A stretch of 64,000 nucleotides of DNA from Mesorhizobium escarrei (GTDB taxonomy: Bacteria > Pseudomonadota > Alphaproteobacteria > Rhizobiales > Rhizobiaceae): assembly GCF_935825525.1 (NCBI RefSeq), contig NZ_CAKXZT010000168.1, positions 16,453 through 80,452 on the forward strand. Direction: 5' to 3'. Below, piece after piece: positions 16,903 to 24,925 of this stretch. A program made the position numbers and the translations under genes. Position 1 is the stretch's first letter; each line of letters opens with the position of its first letter. The notes below the pieces were generated by a model, which did not search any database, was not told the origin of the DNA, and worked only from the letters and a program-made list of their open reading frames with translations.

Positions 16903-17212
16903 TAAATCGCGCCGGACCACTGCAGCGCTTCATCTCGGTCTTACTCCGCCGTTCGCAATTTTGCCGTTCGCAATCTCGCCGTTCGCACCATTGGCGGCCT
17001 TCGGCAACATTGGGCAGCAGAGCCAAGCTGCCGGCGATTTTGTCGTCAAGATCGGCCATCGCGGCCATCGTCATGGCCACCGTTGGCACAAGCGTTTCGG
17101 CTTCTACGACTACTATCCCGTCTATGATTATCCCGGCTATAGCTGCTGGACCAAGAAGAAGATTTTCACCAAGCATGGCATTTTCTGGAAGAAGATCTGG
17201 ATTTGCGACTGA
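16838..17212 (+). CDS. Small His/Tyr-rich protein, probably exported; start uncertain
   Basis: The frame ends at 17212 and its last 55 residues look real: GHRGHRHGHRWHKRF, then FYDYYPVYDYPGY, then a WTKKKIF...WKKIWICD tail with two Cys. Such His/Tyr/Lys-rich tails occur in small secreted rhizobial proteins of unknown function. The first ATG overlaps the GntR gene and has no ribosome-binding site. The hydrophobic run PFAILPFAISPFAPLAAF is encoded by a 15-bp tandem repeat (GCCGTTCGCAATTTT-like, about 16950-16995) and may be a decayed signal peptide. It may be a damaged gene. Confidence 0.4.
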   Translation: MRHATRCASCWPIQTASSNHADKSRRTTAALHLGLTPPFAILPFAISPFAPLAAFGNIGQQSQAAGDFVVKIGHRGHRHGHRWHKRFGFYDYYPVYDYPGYSCWTKKKIFTKHGIFWKKIWICD

Positions 17213-17233
17213 ATTTTAGCCTGGACACCCACC

Positions 17234-17266
17234 GAGGCCCGGCCAATTGCTGCCGGGCCTCTTTTT
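17234..17266 (+). terminator. Rho-independent terminator
   Basis: GAGGCCCGGC and GCCGGGCCTC form a 10-bp stem followed by CTTTTT, 22 bases after the small His/Tyr-rich ORF. It supports transcription through that ORF. Confidence 0.85.
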
Positions 17267-17296
17267 GGATTTGGCTGCCGTAGGCCCCCATGCCTT

Positions 17297-17670
17297 CGTC
17301 ATCCTGGGGCGGAGCAAGGAGCGAAGCGACCCGGCGGGGTCCATGCCGTTTCCTCGAGCGCTGCGATGCAGAACCTTTGATCGTGGAGGGACAGCGCCCC
17401 CCTCTGTCCTGCCCTCTTTGCCAAGACTCGGCATCTCCCCCACAAGGAGGGAGATTTGCCTTCATCACTGATTTCGCCAACCACCAACCTTGCAAAATGG
17501 ACGCGGTCCGCGAAGCTGCCGATCTCCCCCACGTGGGGGAGATGTCCGGCAGGACAGAGGGGGGCGCGAAGGATCGCTACAGAGCGCTTTTATTCTGAGC
17601 CTCAGCATTCCTCGGCTGATGTAACGGAATGGATTCCAGGGTCTGCGCCGCGTAGCTTCGCTCCTTGCTC
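17297..17670. repeat. Composite of two repeat families in a nested inverted arrangement
   Basis: The outer arms (GGAGCAAGGAGCGAAGCGAC at 17310 and its inverted partner ending CTTCGCTCCTTGCTC at 17670) belong to one family. The inner arms CCCCCTCTGTCCTGCC and GGCAGGACAGAGGGGG, with ATCTCCCCCAC hairpins, belong to another that reappears at 63951. The gap 17213-17668 holds no supported gene; short frames here are repeat translations. Confidence 0.8.
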
Positions 17671-17956
17671 AGTGTTCTCTCGGGCGCCCAAACGCGGCGC
17701 GCAGTTCGTCCTTGGCATCCTCCAGCACTTTCTTCTGCTTGGCCGGCAGGTTCGTGCCGGCGCGGTTGATGTAGAAATTCAGCATCGACATGGCGGACTG
17801 GAACGGCTCGGCCTTGCGCCGCTCGCTGTACTCGGCTGATCGCTTCAACGAGGCCGCGATCTTCTTGGGGTCGTCGGATTCGAATATATGCTCCTCGAGG
17901 TCCAGCGCATCACTATGCTCGGTGACCTCGCCCGACCATTTCCTTTTCGCGGTCAT
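17669..17956 (-). CDS. DUF3175 domain protein
   Basis: This 95-residue soluble protein of unknown function matches the DUF3175 pattern: KRKWSGEVTEHSDALDLE at the start, DPKKIAASLKRSAE in the middle and SMLNFYINRAGTNLP near the end. It is rich in charged residues and has no membrane segment. Homologues occur widely in proteobacteria as single genes. Its stop codon abuts the repeat composite. Confidence 0.85.
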   Translation of the reverse strand: MTAKRKWSGEVTEHSDALDLEEHIFESDDPKKIAASLKRSAEYSERRKAEPFQSAMSMLNFYINRAGTNLPAKQKKVLEDAKDELRAAFGRPREH

Positions 17957-18045
17957 GACAAACTCCTTCTATCGATAAGTTTGATGAAAAACTCCGGGAC
18001 GGCGGCCACCGTTCCACTGCAGCTCAAGTTTCTGGAGCCACGGAT

Positions 18046-19368
18046 TTGCGCGATGTGGCGCTGCACGGCGCCGCCAATGTGCCGATAGTGGTGTCAAACC
18101 GGTCGACTTGCGCAGAACCGCGGACAGAAAACGCCTTGACCACAACCGTCTCCAGCCAGGCAAGCAGCCCCGGCATCGATAGCGCCTATGCCTGGATGCG
18201 GCTCGGCACTTCGGTGCTGCTGGCGACGATCGGCGGCGTCGGCATGTGGGCGGTGGTCGTGGTGCTGCCCGCCGTGCAGGCGGAATTCGGCGTCGATCGC
18301 GCGGCCGCGTCGATGCCCTATACCGCGACCATGGTCGGTTTCGCCGCCGGCAATGTGCTGGTCGGCCGCGCCATCGACCGCATGGGCTACTGGATCCCGG
18401 CGATCATTGCCTCGGTGGCGCTCGGTACCGGTTTCCTGCTGGCGTCGCTGACCACTTCGATCCTGCAGTTCACTCTTGTCCAGGGACTTTTGATCGGCGT
18501 CGGCACGTCGGCGATTTTCGGGCCGCTGATCGCCGACATCTCGCACTGGTTCAGCCGCCGCCGCGGCGTCGCGGTGACGGCTGCCGCCGCCGGCAACTAT
18601 CTCGCCGGGGCGATCTGGCCGTTGGCGATGCCCTTTGTCATGAAGGCCGAAGGCTGGCGTTTCACCTATGCCGCGATCGGCGTCGTCTGCCTCGCGACCA
18701 TGGTGCCGCTGATCCTGCTGCTCAGGCGTCGCGCACCACGTGCCGCCGCTCCCGGCTCACCCGGCAGCCGGCCGGTCCAGCCGATCTCACTGTCACCGGC
18801 AGCGCTGCAGGTGCTGCTCGTCGTCGCCGGCCTTGGCTGCTGCGTGGCGATGTCGATGCCGCAGGTCCATATCGTCGCGTATTGCATGGACCTCGGCTAC
18901 GGCGTGGCGCGAGGCGCCGACATGCTGTCGATCATGCTGGCGGCGGGCGTTGTCAGCCGGCTGGCGTCCGGCTTCATTGCCGATCGCATCGGCGGTGTGA
19001 AAACCCTGCTGATCGGCTCGGTGCTGCAAGCCCTGTCGCTGTTGTTCTACATCCCGTTCGACGGGCTCGCGTCGCTTTACGTCGTCTCGCTGGTCTTCGG
19101 CCTGTCACAGGGCGGCATCGTGCCTTGCTATGCCATCATCGTGCGCGAATACATGCCCGCCAAAGGGGCCGGCCAGCGAGTCGGCATCGTCATGATGGCA
19201 ACCATCTTCGGCATGGCGATCGGCGGCTGGATGTCGGGCTGGATCTACGATCTGACCGGCTCCTACGCTGCGGCGTTCCTCAACGGCATTGCCTGGAATC
19301 TGCTGAATATGGCGGCCATGGTGCTGCTGCTGTGGAAGGCACGGCGCAGCGCCGCGGCGATGGCCTGA
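18046..19368 (+). CDS. MFS transporter (oxalate/formate antiporter-like)
   Basis: This hydrophobic protein of up to 440 residues has about 12 membrane segments. It has the major-facilitator loop motif GRAIDRMGYW between helices 2 and 3, and its equivalent ADRIGGVKTLL in the second half. The pattern resembles OFA/MCT-like carboxylate transporters. The first 30 residues are not hydrophobic and look noncoding, so a TTG at 18136 (410 residues) is a possible true start. No operon partner is close. Cargo unknown. Confidence 0.87.
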   Translation: MRDVALHGAANVPIVVSNRSTCAEPRTENALTTTVSSQASSPGIDSAYAWMRLGTSVLLATIGGVGMWAVVVVLPAVQAEFGVDRAAASMPYTATMVGFAAGNVLVGRAIDRMGYWIPAIIASVALGTGFLLASLTTSILQFTLVQGLLIGVGTSAIFGPLIADISHWFSRRRGVAVTAAAAGNYLAGAIWPLAMPFVMKAEGWRFTYAAIGVVCLATMVPLILLLRRRAPRAAAPGSPGSRPVQPISLSPAALQVLLVVAGLGCCVAMSMPQVHIVAYCMDLGYGVARGADMLSIMLAAGVVSRLASGFIADRIGGVKTLLIGSVLQALSLLFYIPFDGLASLYVVSLVFGLSQGGIVPCYAIIVREYMPAKGAGQRVGIVMMATIFGMAIGGWMSGWIYDLTGSYAAAFLNGIAWNLLNMAAMVLLLWKARRSAAAMA

Positions 19369-19476
19369 GCACTGACCCCGCTGGCCTGCCGCTGGCCAGA
19401 GCGACGGAAGAGACAGGGGTAGCCCCCGTGACGCGGAGTTCGGTCCACGCTCCTGCTTGACTTACACATATCTCGG

Positions 19477-19500
19477 TGGTTATTGGTTTATAAATAGCCA
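19477..19500. promoter_or_regulatory. Inverted repeat before arsR-like gene, candidate autoregulatory operator
   Basis: TGGTTATT and AATAGCCA are 8-bp inverted arms with one mismatch around an 8-base spacer. The site ends 17 bases before the ArsR-family start codon, in an AT-rich patch unlike its surroundings, as expected for a promoter-overlapping operator. Confidence 0.5.
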
Positions 19501-19517
19501 GCGAGTTATCGATTGCG

Positions 19518-19841
19518 ATGCCACAGCCCCACGAGATAATCTTTAAAACGCTTGCCGATCCGACGCGACGGGCCATCTTCGAGCGGCTGTGTCGCGACGG
19601 CGACCAAACCGTCGCGGCTCTGACCGCTCGGGCCGGGGTCTCGCAACCGGCCGTGTCAAAACATCTGGGGGTGCTGAAACAGGCCGGGTTGGTGCGCGAC
19701 CGCCACGAAGGCCGCAACACGCACTACAGCGCGGAGCTCGGCGCCTTGGCGCCGCTGATCGACTGGACAAACCAAATGGCTGGGTTCTGGCAAAGCCGGT
19801 TCGACAATCTCGAAGATCTGCTCAAAAGGATGGACCAATGA
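19518..19841 (+). CDS. ArsR-family winged-helix regulator
   Basis: This 107-residue protein starts with IIFKTLADPTRRAIFERL and has the helix-turn-helix VSQPAVSKHLGVLKQAGLV and beta-wing RDRHEGRNTHY. It lacks the CVC metal-binding motif of arsenic sensors, placing it with the SdpR-like regulators that pair with AHSA1/SRPBCC proteins. Its stop overlaps the start of that partner (ATGA), so the pair is coupled. Confidence 0.93.
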   Translation: MPQPHEIIFKTLADPTRRAIFERLCRDGDQTVAALTARAGVSQPAVSKHLGVLKQAGLVRDRHEGRNTHYSAELGALAPLIDWTNQMAGFWQSRFDNLEDLLKRMDQ

Positions 19842-20248
19842 CCAATACTGAGACCGAAACGCGCGCCGTCGTTGTCGAACGGGAGGTCGCTTTTCCGCCG
19901 GAAAAGATCTGGCGCGCTCTCACCCAATCACACCTGATCGAGGAGTGGCTGATGAAGAACGATTTCAAGCCAGACGAGGGGCACCGTTTCAATCTGAGCG
20001 CGGATTGGGGGACGGTCGACTGTCAGGTCCAGGCAGTCGAGCCCAACAAGACGCTGTCTTACACGTGGGATACCAAGGATCTCAAAAGTGTCGTCACGTG
20101 GACGCTCACCCCTACGAGCACAGGGACCCATCTGCGCATGGAGCAGTTGGGCTTCCGGCCGGATCAGCAGCAGTATTATCAGGGTGCCAAATACGGGTGG
20201 CAGCGGTTCTTTGCGAACCTGGAGCAGGTCCTGGCGCGGATAGAATAG
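19838..20248 (+). CDS. AHSA1/SRPBCC domain protein
   Basis: This 136-residue START-like protein begins AVVVEREVAFPPEKIWRALTQ and has the SHLIEEWLMKNDF and YTWDTKDLKSVVTWTL blocks typical of AHSA1 proteins encoded beside ArsR regulators. It probably binds a small hydrophobic ligand; the pair may act as sensor and effector. The ATG at 19838 overlaps the ArsR stop by 4 bases. Confidence 0.92.
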   Translation: MTNTETETRAVVVEREVAFPPEKIWRALTQSHLIEEWLMKNDFKPDEGHRFNLSADWGTVDCQVQAVEPNKTLSYTWDTKDLKSVVTWTLTPTSTGTHLRMEQLGFRPDQQQYYQGAKYGWQRFFANLEQVLARIE

Positions 20249-20373
20249 GCGTGCCGATGCCATAGGCATCTGCGGGCGAAACGCAATGCCAACAGTCGTC
20301 CATCAACGAAACAAGGTAGCAAAAAGGCCGCCGCCAAGCGGGTCGTGCGGCTCGTCTTCAGAGGAGGTCCCCA

Positions 20374-20595
20374 ATGAACTGGAACATTTGGATCCGGCAA
20401 TTCCACCGCTGGCTGTCGATCATTTTTACGGCGGTCGTCGTCGCCATCTTCATCACTTTGGGCGTAGGTGTCGCGCCCGCCTACTGGGTATACCTCATGC
20501 CGCTGATCCCGCTCGCCTTGCTCATGCTCAGCGGTCTCTACTTGTTCGCGTTGCCCTATGCCATGAGGTGGCGCAGCGGAGGACGCACGGCGTAG
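20374..20595 (+). CDS. Small two-helix membrane protein
   Basis: This 73-residue protein begins MNWNIWIRQFHRWLSIIFT and has two hydrophobic segments (about 14-36 and 40-62) ending in a basic tail. Similar small proteins starting with an IRQ-HRW motif often follow ArsR/AHSA1 pairs. AGAGGAGGT lies at good spacing before the ATG. Function unknown; co-transcription with the pair 125 bases upstream is likely. Confidence 0.8.
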   Translation: MNWNIWIRQFHRWLSIIFTAVVVAIFITLGVGVAPAYWVYLMPLIPLALLMLSGLYLFALPYAMRWRSGGRTA

Positions 20596-20838
20596 AAGCC
20601 TGAGCACGGTGGACTACAAGACGCCGCTCACCACCCAAAGCCGAAATTCAAACTGTGGCGCTAGCCGAGTTCGGGATAGCTGTCCTGGCCCGTTCGCTTG
20701 ACAATGGGCTAAGGCTGCGCGACGCCAGTCGGGGTGCGCGGCAGCTATAATCTCTGGGTGGCATGGCGAAGTGGCAAAGACGCTGAACAGCATTTCGTGG
20801 CCGCGCTTCGGCGAAGGCGCCGCGTGCGGGACAAGGCT

Positions 20839-21867
20839 ATGACCAAACCGCGCTCGCGCCGTGGCGGCGGCCGTCCGACGATCGCCGATGTCGCGCGCAA
20901 GGCCGGCGTCGGCGCCATCACCGTCTCCCGCGCCTTGCGCGAGCCGGGGCGCGTTTCGGAGGATCTGCGCCGCCAGATCCAGGCGGCTGTCGATGAGCTC
21001 GGCTATCTGCCCGACCCGAATGCGCGAGCGTTGGCATCGGCGCGTGCCGAGGTCTTTGGCGTGCTGGTGCCGTCGCTCACCAACAGCGTCTTTGCCGAAG
21101 TGCTGCGCGGCATTTATGACAGTCTGTCGGACAGCTCCTACCGTATCCAGCTCGGCAACACCCATTATTCCGGCCTCGAGGAGGAGCGGCTGCTGCAGGT
21201 GTTCGGCCCGCAGCGCCCGGCGGCGCTGATCGTGGCGGGCATCGACCAGACGCCAATTTCGCGAAGACTGCTCGAGACGGCCGGCTGCCCAGTGGTGCAG
21301 GTCATGGAAACCGGGCCCGATCCGGTCGACATGATGGTCGGCTTCTCGCATTTCGACGGCGGCAAGGCGGCGACTGAGCACATGATCGAAGCGGGCTATC
21401 GCCGCATCGGCTTCATCGGCGCGCGCATGGACCCGCGCTCGCAGCGGCGTCTGGCCGGTTATCGCGCGGCGATGGAGGCAGCTGGCCTGTTCGACGCGCG
21501 GCTTGTTACCACCACGCCAGTGCCGTCCAGCGTGACGCTCGGGCGCGGATTGTTTCGCGACGCGCTGGCTAAGATGCCGACGCTGGACGGGGCTTTCTGC
21601 AACAATGACGACATCGCGCTCGGCGCTCTGTTCGAGTGCCACCGCGCCTCGATCGCCGTGCCGAAGACGATCGGCATCACAGGCTTCAACGATCTCGACA
21701 TGATGGAAGTGGCTTTCCCCTCTGTCACTAGCGTCCGGACGCCTCGCTATGAGATCGGCCGGCTGTCAGTCGCCATGGCGCTCGCGGCGATTGCAGGCAA
21801 GCGGCCGCAAGAGCCGGTCGTCGATCTCGGCTTCGAACTCAAGCGCCGCGAGAGCACGGCCCGCTGA
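20839..21867 (+). CDS. LacI-family regulator of the gluconokinase/ABC operon (GntR-like)
   Basis: This 342-residue repressor has the LacI helix-turn-helix RPTIADVARKAGVGAITVSR at about residues 10-30 and hinge NARALAS, then a periplasmic-binding-like effector domain (VFGVLVPSLTNSVFAEVLRG, TGFNDLDMMEVAFPSVTSV). It closely follows the gluconate repressor pattern. The ATG at 20839 is chosen because upstream codons are Arg-rich and have no ribosome-binding site. It precedes the transport operon, whose leader holds a perfect palindrome (21910) typical of LacI operators, so it probably represses that operon. Confidence 0.92.
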   Translation: MTKPRSRRGGGRPTIADVARKAGVGAITVSRALREPGRVSEDLRRQIQAAVDELGYLPDPNARALASARAEVFGVLVPSLTNSVFAEVLRGIYDSLSDSSYRIQLGNTHYSGLEEERLLQVFGPQRPAALIVAGIDQTPISRRLLETAGCPVVQVMETGPDPVDMMVGFSHFDGGKAATEHMIEAGYRRIGFIGARMDPRSQRRLAGYRAAMEAAGLFDARLVTTTPVPSSVTLGRGLFRDALAKMPTLDGAFCNNDDIALGALFECHRASIAVPKTIGITGFNDLDMMEVAFPSVTSVRTPRYEIGRLSVAMALAAIAGKRPQEPVVDLGFELKRRESTAR

Positions 21868-21909
21868 CCTGCCTTCGAGACGCAGTGAAATGACGCTTTA
21901 CACAACGTC

Positions 21910-21925
21910 ATGGTAGCGCTACCAT
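21910..21925. promoter_or_regulatory. LacI-type operator palindrome
   Basis: ATGGTAGCGCTACCAT is a perfect 16-bp palindrome with the central CG and TA-rich flanks of LacI-family sites; the E. coli gluconate site has the same layout. It lies 43 bases after the LacI gene stop and about 240 bases before the binding protein gene. Confidence 0.75.
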
Positions 21926-21961
21926 CCATCTCTGGCAAAGACTCACGGCAATGGGGCTAGT

Positions 21962-22010
21962 TTGTTTATTATATATAATCGACAGCTAATGCTTGTTTAT
22001 TATGTATAAT
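21962..22010. promoter_or_regulatory. Two AT-rich direct repeats, second operator candidate
   Basis: TTGTTTATTATATATAAT (21962-21979) and TTGTTTATTATGTATAAT (21993-22010) differ at one base and start 31 bases apart, about three helical turns. Each contains an ATTATNTATAAT palindrome. They are strikingly AT-rich for this genome and lie between the LacI-type palindrome and the transport genes, so they may be promoter elements or sites for a second regulator. Confidence 0.55.
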
Positions 22011-22162
22011 ATGATAGTTTTTACTGTGGTTGCCGAGCGGCAAGGGAGGAGATCGGGTCGGCATTCGGCCACCTGATAAAGCGCGACGGGCAAGGCGGGA
22101 GGTGCCGGGCCGGACGCGCGAGACGCGTGAACAATCAAAAACTGCAACTGGGAGGAATATCG

Positions 22163-23287
22163 ATGTTCAAGTCACTTGTTGGTGGCATCGTTGCCGCCAC
22201 TGCATTCGTCATGCTGAGTTCGTCGGCGCTCGCCGAGCCAGAAATCGTCGCAGGCCCATCCGCCGAGCCGGAATGCTTCGCGCCATGGGCCGTCGACACG
22301 CAGTTCTTCAAATTCCCCAAAAAGGAAGGCCCGTACCGCGTCGCGCTCGCCAATGGCTATATCGCCAACACTTGGCGCATCCAGATGGTGCAGACGGCGA
22401 AGGCCTATGCGGCGCAGCCGGATGTCGCAGCCAAACTGAAAGAATTCAAGGTCGTTTCGACCGGCGAAGACGTGCCGGCGCAGATTTCGGCGATCAACAA
22501 CTTCATCGATTCCGGTTATGACGCGATCGTCGTCAACGCGCAGAATCCAACGGCTTTCGGGCCGGTCATCAAACGCGCCAAGCAAGCCGGGGTCGTGCTG
22601 GTCGCCTTCGACAACATTCTCGACACCAAGGACGCCATCAACGTCAATGTCGACCAGAAAGGCCTTGGCGAGTTGTGGGCCAACTGGCTGATCAAGCATA
22701 TTCCCAATGGCGGCAAGATCCTCGAAGTGCGTGGCGTCGCCGGTACGTCGGTCGACACCGACCGCCACAACGGCATTCATGAGACCCTCGATGCTTCCGG
22801 CAAGAAGTGGGAGGTCACCGAAGTCGTTGGCAAATGGGACGATGGCGTGGCGCAAAAGGCTACGGCCGACGCGATCGCCACCAACGGTCCCTTCGATGGC
22901 GTCACCGGGCAGGGCGGCGACACCGGCATCGTCCAGGCGATGATCGACGCCAAGCATCCGTTCGTGCCATTCGGCGGCGAAACGGAAAATGGCTTCCGCA
23001 AATTCTGCGCCAAGTTTGCCGCAGAGGGGCTGAAGTGCTCGTCGGCCGGAACCGGTCCCGCCCAGGTGGCGGTCGCCATCAAGACGGCGATTGCCGCGCT
23101 GGAGGGCCAAGTCGTCCCGCAAGCGGTGAAACTGCCGCTGGCAATCGTCGAGGATCCGAACTTTAAGGAAGGCGAGGACTATTTCCCCGACCAGTCCGAC
23201 AATTTCTTCGTCGGCAACTCTTTCCCGACCTGCGGCATCAATTTCACCGCGCAGGAAATCATGGGCCAGAGCAAGGAAAACCAATAG
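22163..23287 (+). CDS. ABC transporter sugar/sugar-acid binding protein
   Basis: This 374-residue exported protein has a signal peptide ending in SSALAEPE and a type I periplasmic binding fold: YRVALANGYIANTWRIQM, INNFIDSGYDAIVVNAQN, then VRGVAGTSVDTDRHNG. It supplies the double ATPase and two permeases that follow. GGGAGGAAT before 22163 fixes the start; the in-frame ATG 12 codons earlier lacks it. With gluconokinase in the operon, gluconate or a sugar cleared to gluconate is the likely cargo, though this is inferred. Confidence 0.9.
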   Translation: MFKSLVGGIVAATAFVMLSSSALAEPEIVAGPSAEPECFAPWAVDTQFFKFPKKEGPYRVALANGYIANTWRIQMVQTAKAYAAQPDVAAKLKEFKVVSTGEDVPAQISAINNFIDSGYDAIVVNAQNPTAFGPVIKRAKQAGVVLVAFDNILDTKDAINVNVDQKGLGELWANWLIKHIPNGGKILEVRGVAGTSVDTDRHNGIHETLDASGKKWEVTEVVGKWDDGVAQKATADAIATNGPFDGVTGQGGDTGIVQAMIDAKHPFVPFGGETENGFRKFCAKFAAEGLKCSSAGTGPAQVAVAIKTAIAALEGQVVPQAVKLPLAIVEDPNFKEGEDYFPDQSDNFFVGNSFPTCGINFTAQEIMGQSKENQ

Positions 23288-23296
23288 ACTGATTGA

Positions 23297-23324
23297 CGGC
23301 GCCGCGGGATATCCCACGGCGCCG
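23297..23324. terminator. Intercistronic stem-loop after the binding protein gene
   Basis: The 8-bp arms CGGCGCCG at 23297 and 23317 pair, extended inside by GGG/CCC around an ATAT loop. It sits in the 69-base gap before the ATPase gene. Such hairpins usually lower downstream expression or protect the abundant binding-protein mRNA. Confidence 0.65.
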
Positions 23325-23356
23325 GTCCCGAAGAACAAGCGCCTTGGGAGGGGCCG

Positions 23357-24925
23357 ATGGACGGTGCGGTTCCGCTCTTCCGCATGGAGGGCATATCCAA
23401 GCGCTATGGCGGTGTGCGGGCGCTGGAAAAGGCCGAGCTTTCGGTCACACCAGGCAGCATTCACGCCATCCTCGGCGAGAACGGCGCCGGTAAATCGACG
23501 CTGATCAAGGTCATGGCCGGCGTCGTCGCGCCTGACGAAGGCCGCATGATGCTGGACGGAAGCGAGGTGACTTTCGCGTCGCCGGCAGCGGCCAACCAGG
23601 CCGGCATCGTCTGCATTTTCCAGGAACTGTCGCTCGTCCCCGAACTCAGCGTTTCCGACAACATCGTCATTTCCGATCCGCCCAAACGCTTCGGCATGAT
23701 CGACCGTAAGGCGCAGCGACGCATCGCGGAAGAAGCCCTGGCTCGCGCGGGCGCTGCCGATATCCACCCGCTGGCGCTGGTCAAAGACCTTCCTCTTTCA
23801 AGAAGGCAGATGGTCGAGATCGCCAAAGCACTCGCCAGGAAGCCGCGCATCCTGATCCTCGACGAGGCGACCTCGGCGCTGACCGCGGCCGACGTCGCCA
23901 AGATTTTCGGCGTCTTGAAGCGGCTACGCTCGGAAGGGCTGGCGCTGCTCTACATCTCGCATCGAATGAACGAGATCGCCGAGCTTGCCGACCAGTGCAC
24001 GGTGTTCCGCAACGGCCGCAATGTCGCCAGTTATGCTGCTGGATCGAAGAGCGACAATGAAGTCGTCGAGCTGATGATCGGCCGCGAATACAGCCATATT
24101 TTCCCGCCGAAGCCGGTGCGCGCGCCGGCCACCGCCGCGCTCGTGCTGGAGGCGCGCAAGCTTTCCTGGACCGACCGGCTGGACAATATCTCGCTGTCGG
24201 TCGGCGCAGGCGAGGTCGTCGGCCTCGGCGGTCTCGATGGCCAGGGCCAGCGCGAATTGCTGCTCGCCTTCTTCGGCGTGCTGCGCGGCCTCAGCGGCCA
24301 GATATTGATCGACGGCAAACCGGTGGCGATCGCCAGCCCGGCCAAGGCGCGCGGTGACCGGATCGGCATGGCCCTGATCCCGGAAGACCGCAAGACGGAA
24401 GGCCTGATGCTGCCGATGACGGTGCGCGAAAACCTCTCCTTCGCAACACTCGACCGGCTGTCCAGGGCCGGCATCATCGACCGTGCCGCCGAGCAGCGGC
24501 TGATCGACGACATGGTAGCTCTGCTGGCGATCAAAACGGCAGGTCTCGATATTCCGGTCGGCGCGCTGTCCGGCGGCAACCAGCAGAAGGTCGTCATCGC
24601 CAAATGGCTGATGCGGCAGCCGCGCATCATCCTGCTCAACGACCCCACGCGGGGTATCGATGTCGGCACCAAACAGGAACTGTATCAGCTAATGCGCAAG
24701 CTTGCCGACCAAGGCGCGGCGATACTGTTTTACTCGACCGACTATGACGAGTTGATCGGCTGCTGCGACCGGGTGCTGGTGCTCTATGACGGAGCGGTCA
24801 AGCGCGAACTCGTCGGCGCCGAGATCACCGAGCGGGCGCTGATCGCCAGCGCGCTCAACATCCATGGCGAAGAGACGCCTGCCAGAGGCATGGCGAAGAC
24901 GCCAGCCCGAGGAGCGGACGCGTGA
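23357..24925 (+). CDS. Sugar ABC transporter ATPase with two nucleotide-binding domains
   Basis: This 522-residue RbsA-type protein has a complete first ATPase domain (GENGAGKST, LSRRQMVEIAKAL, ILILDEATSAL) and a second one with GLDGQGQRE in place of Walker A and intact GALSGGNQQK and NDPTRGID. The degenerate second P-loop is usual in this family. Its last codons overlap the first permease gene (ATGA-like 4-base overlap at 24922). Confidence 0.93.
   Translation: MDGAVPLFRMEGISKRYGGVRALEKAELSVTPGSIHAILGENGAGKSTLIKVMAGVVAPDEGRMMLDGSEVTFASPAAANQAGIVCIFQELSLVPELSVSDNIVISDPPKRFGMIDRKAQRRIAEEALARAGAADIHPLALVKDLPLSRRQMVEIAKALARKPRILILDEATSALTAADVAKIFGVLKRLRSEGLALLYISHRMNEIAELADQCTVFRNGRNVASYAAGSKSDNEVVELMIGREYSHIFPPKPVRAPATAALVLEARKLSWTDRLDNISLSVGAGEVVGLGGLDGQGQRELLLAFFGVLRGLSGQILIDGKPVAIASPAKARGDRIGMALIPEDRKTEGLMLPMTVRENLSFATLDRLSRAGIIDRAAEQRLIDDMVALLAIKTAGLDIPVGALSGGNQQKVVIAKWLMRQPRIILLNDPTRGIDVGTKQELYQLMRKLADQGAAILFYSTDYDELIGCCDRVLVLYDGAVKRELVGAEITERALIASALNIHGEETPARGMAKTPARGADA

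Noticed and set aside
17297..17670. Insertion sequence or miniature transposon
   Set aside because: No transposase and no obvious target-site duplication; it is a composite of short dispersed palindromes.
19457..19494. TTGACT and TATAAA as a sigma-70 promoter before the ArsR gene
   Set aside because: The spacing is about 26 bases, too long for a standard promoter.
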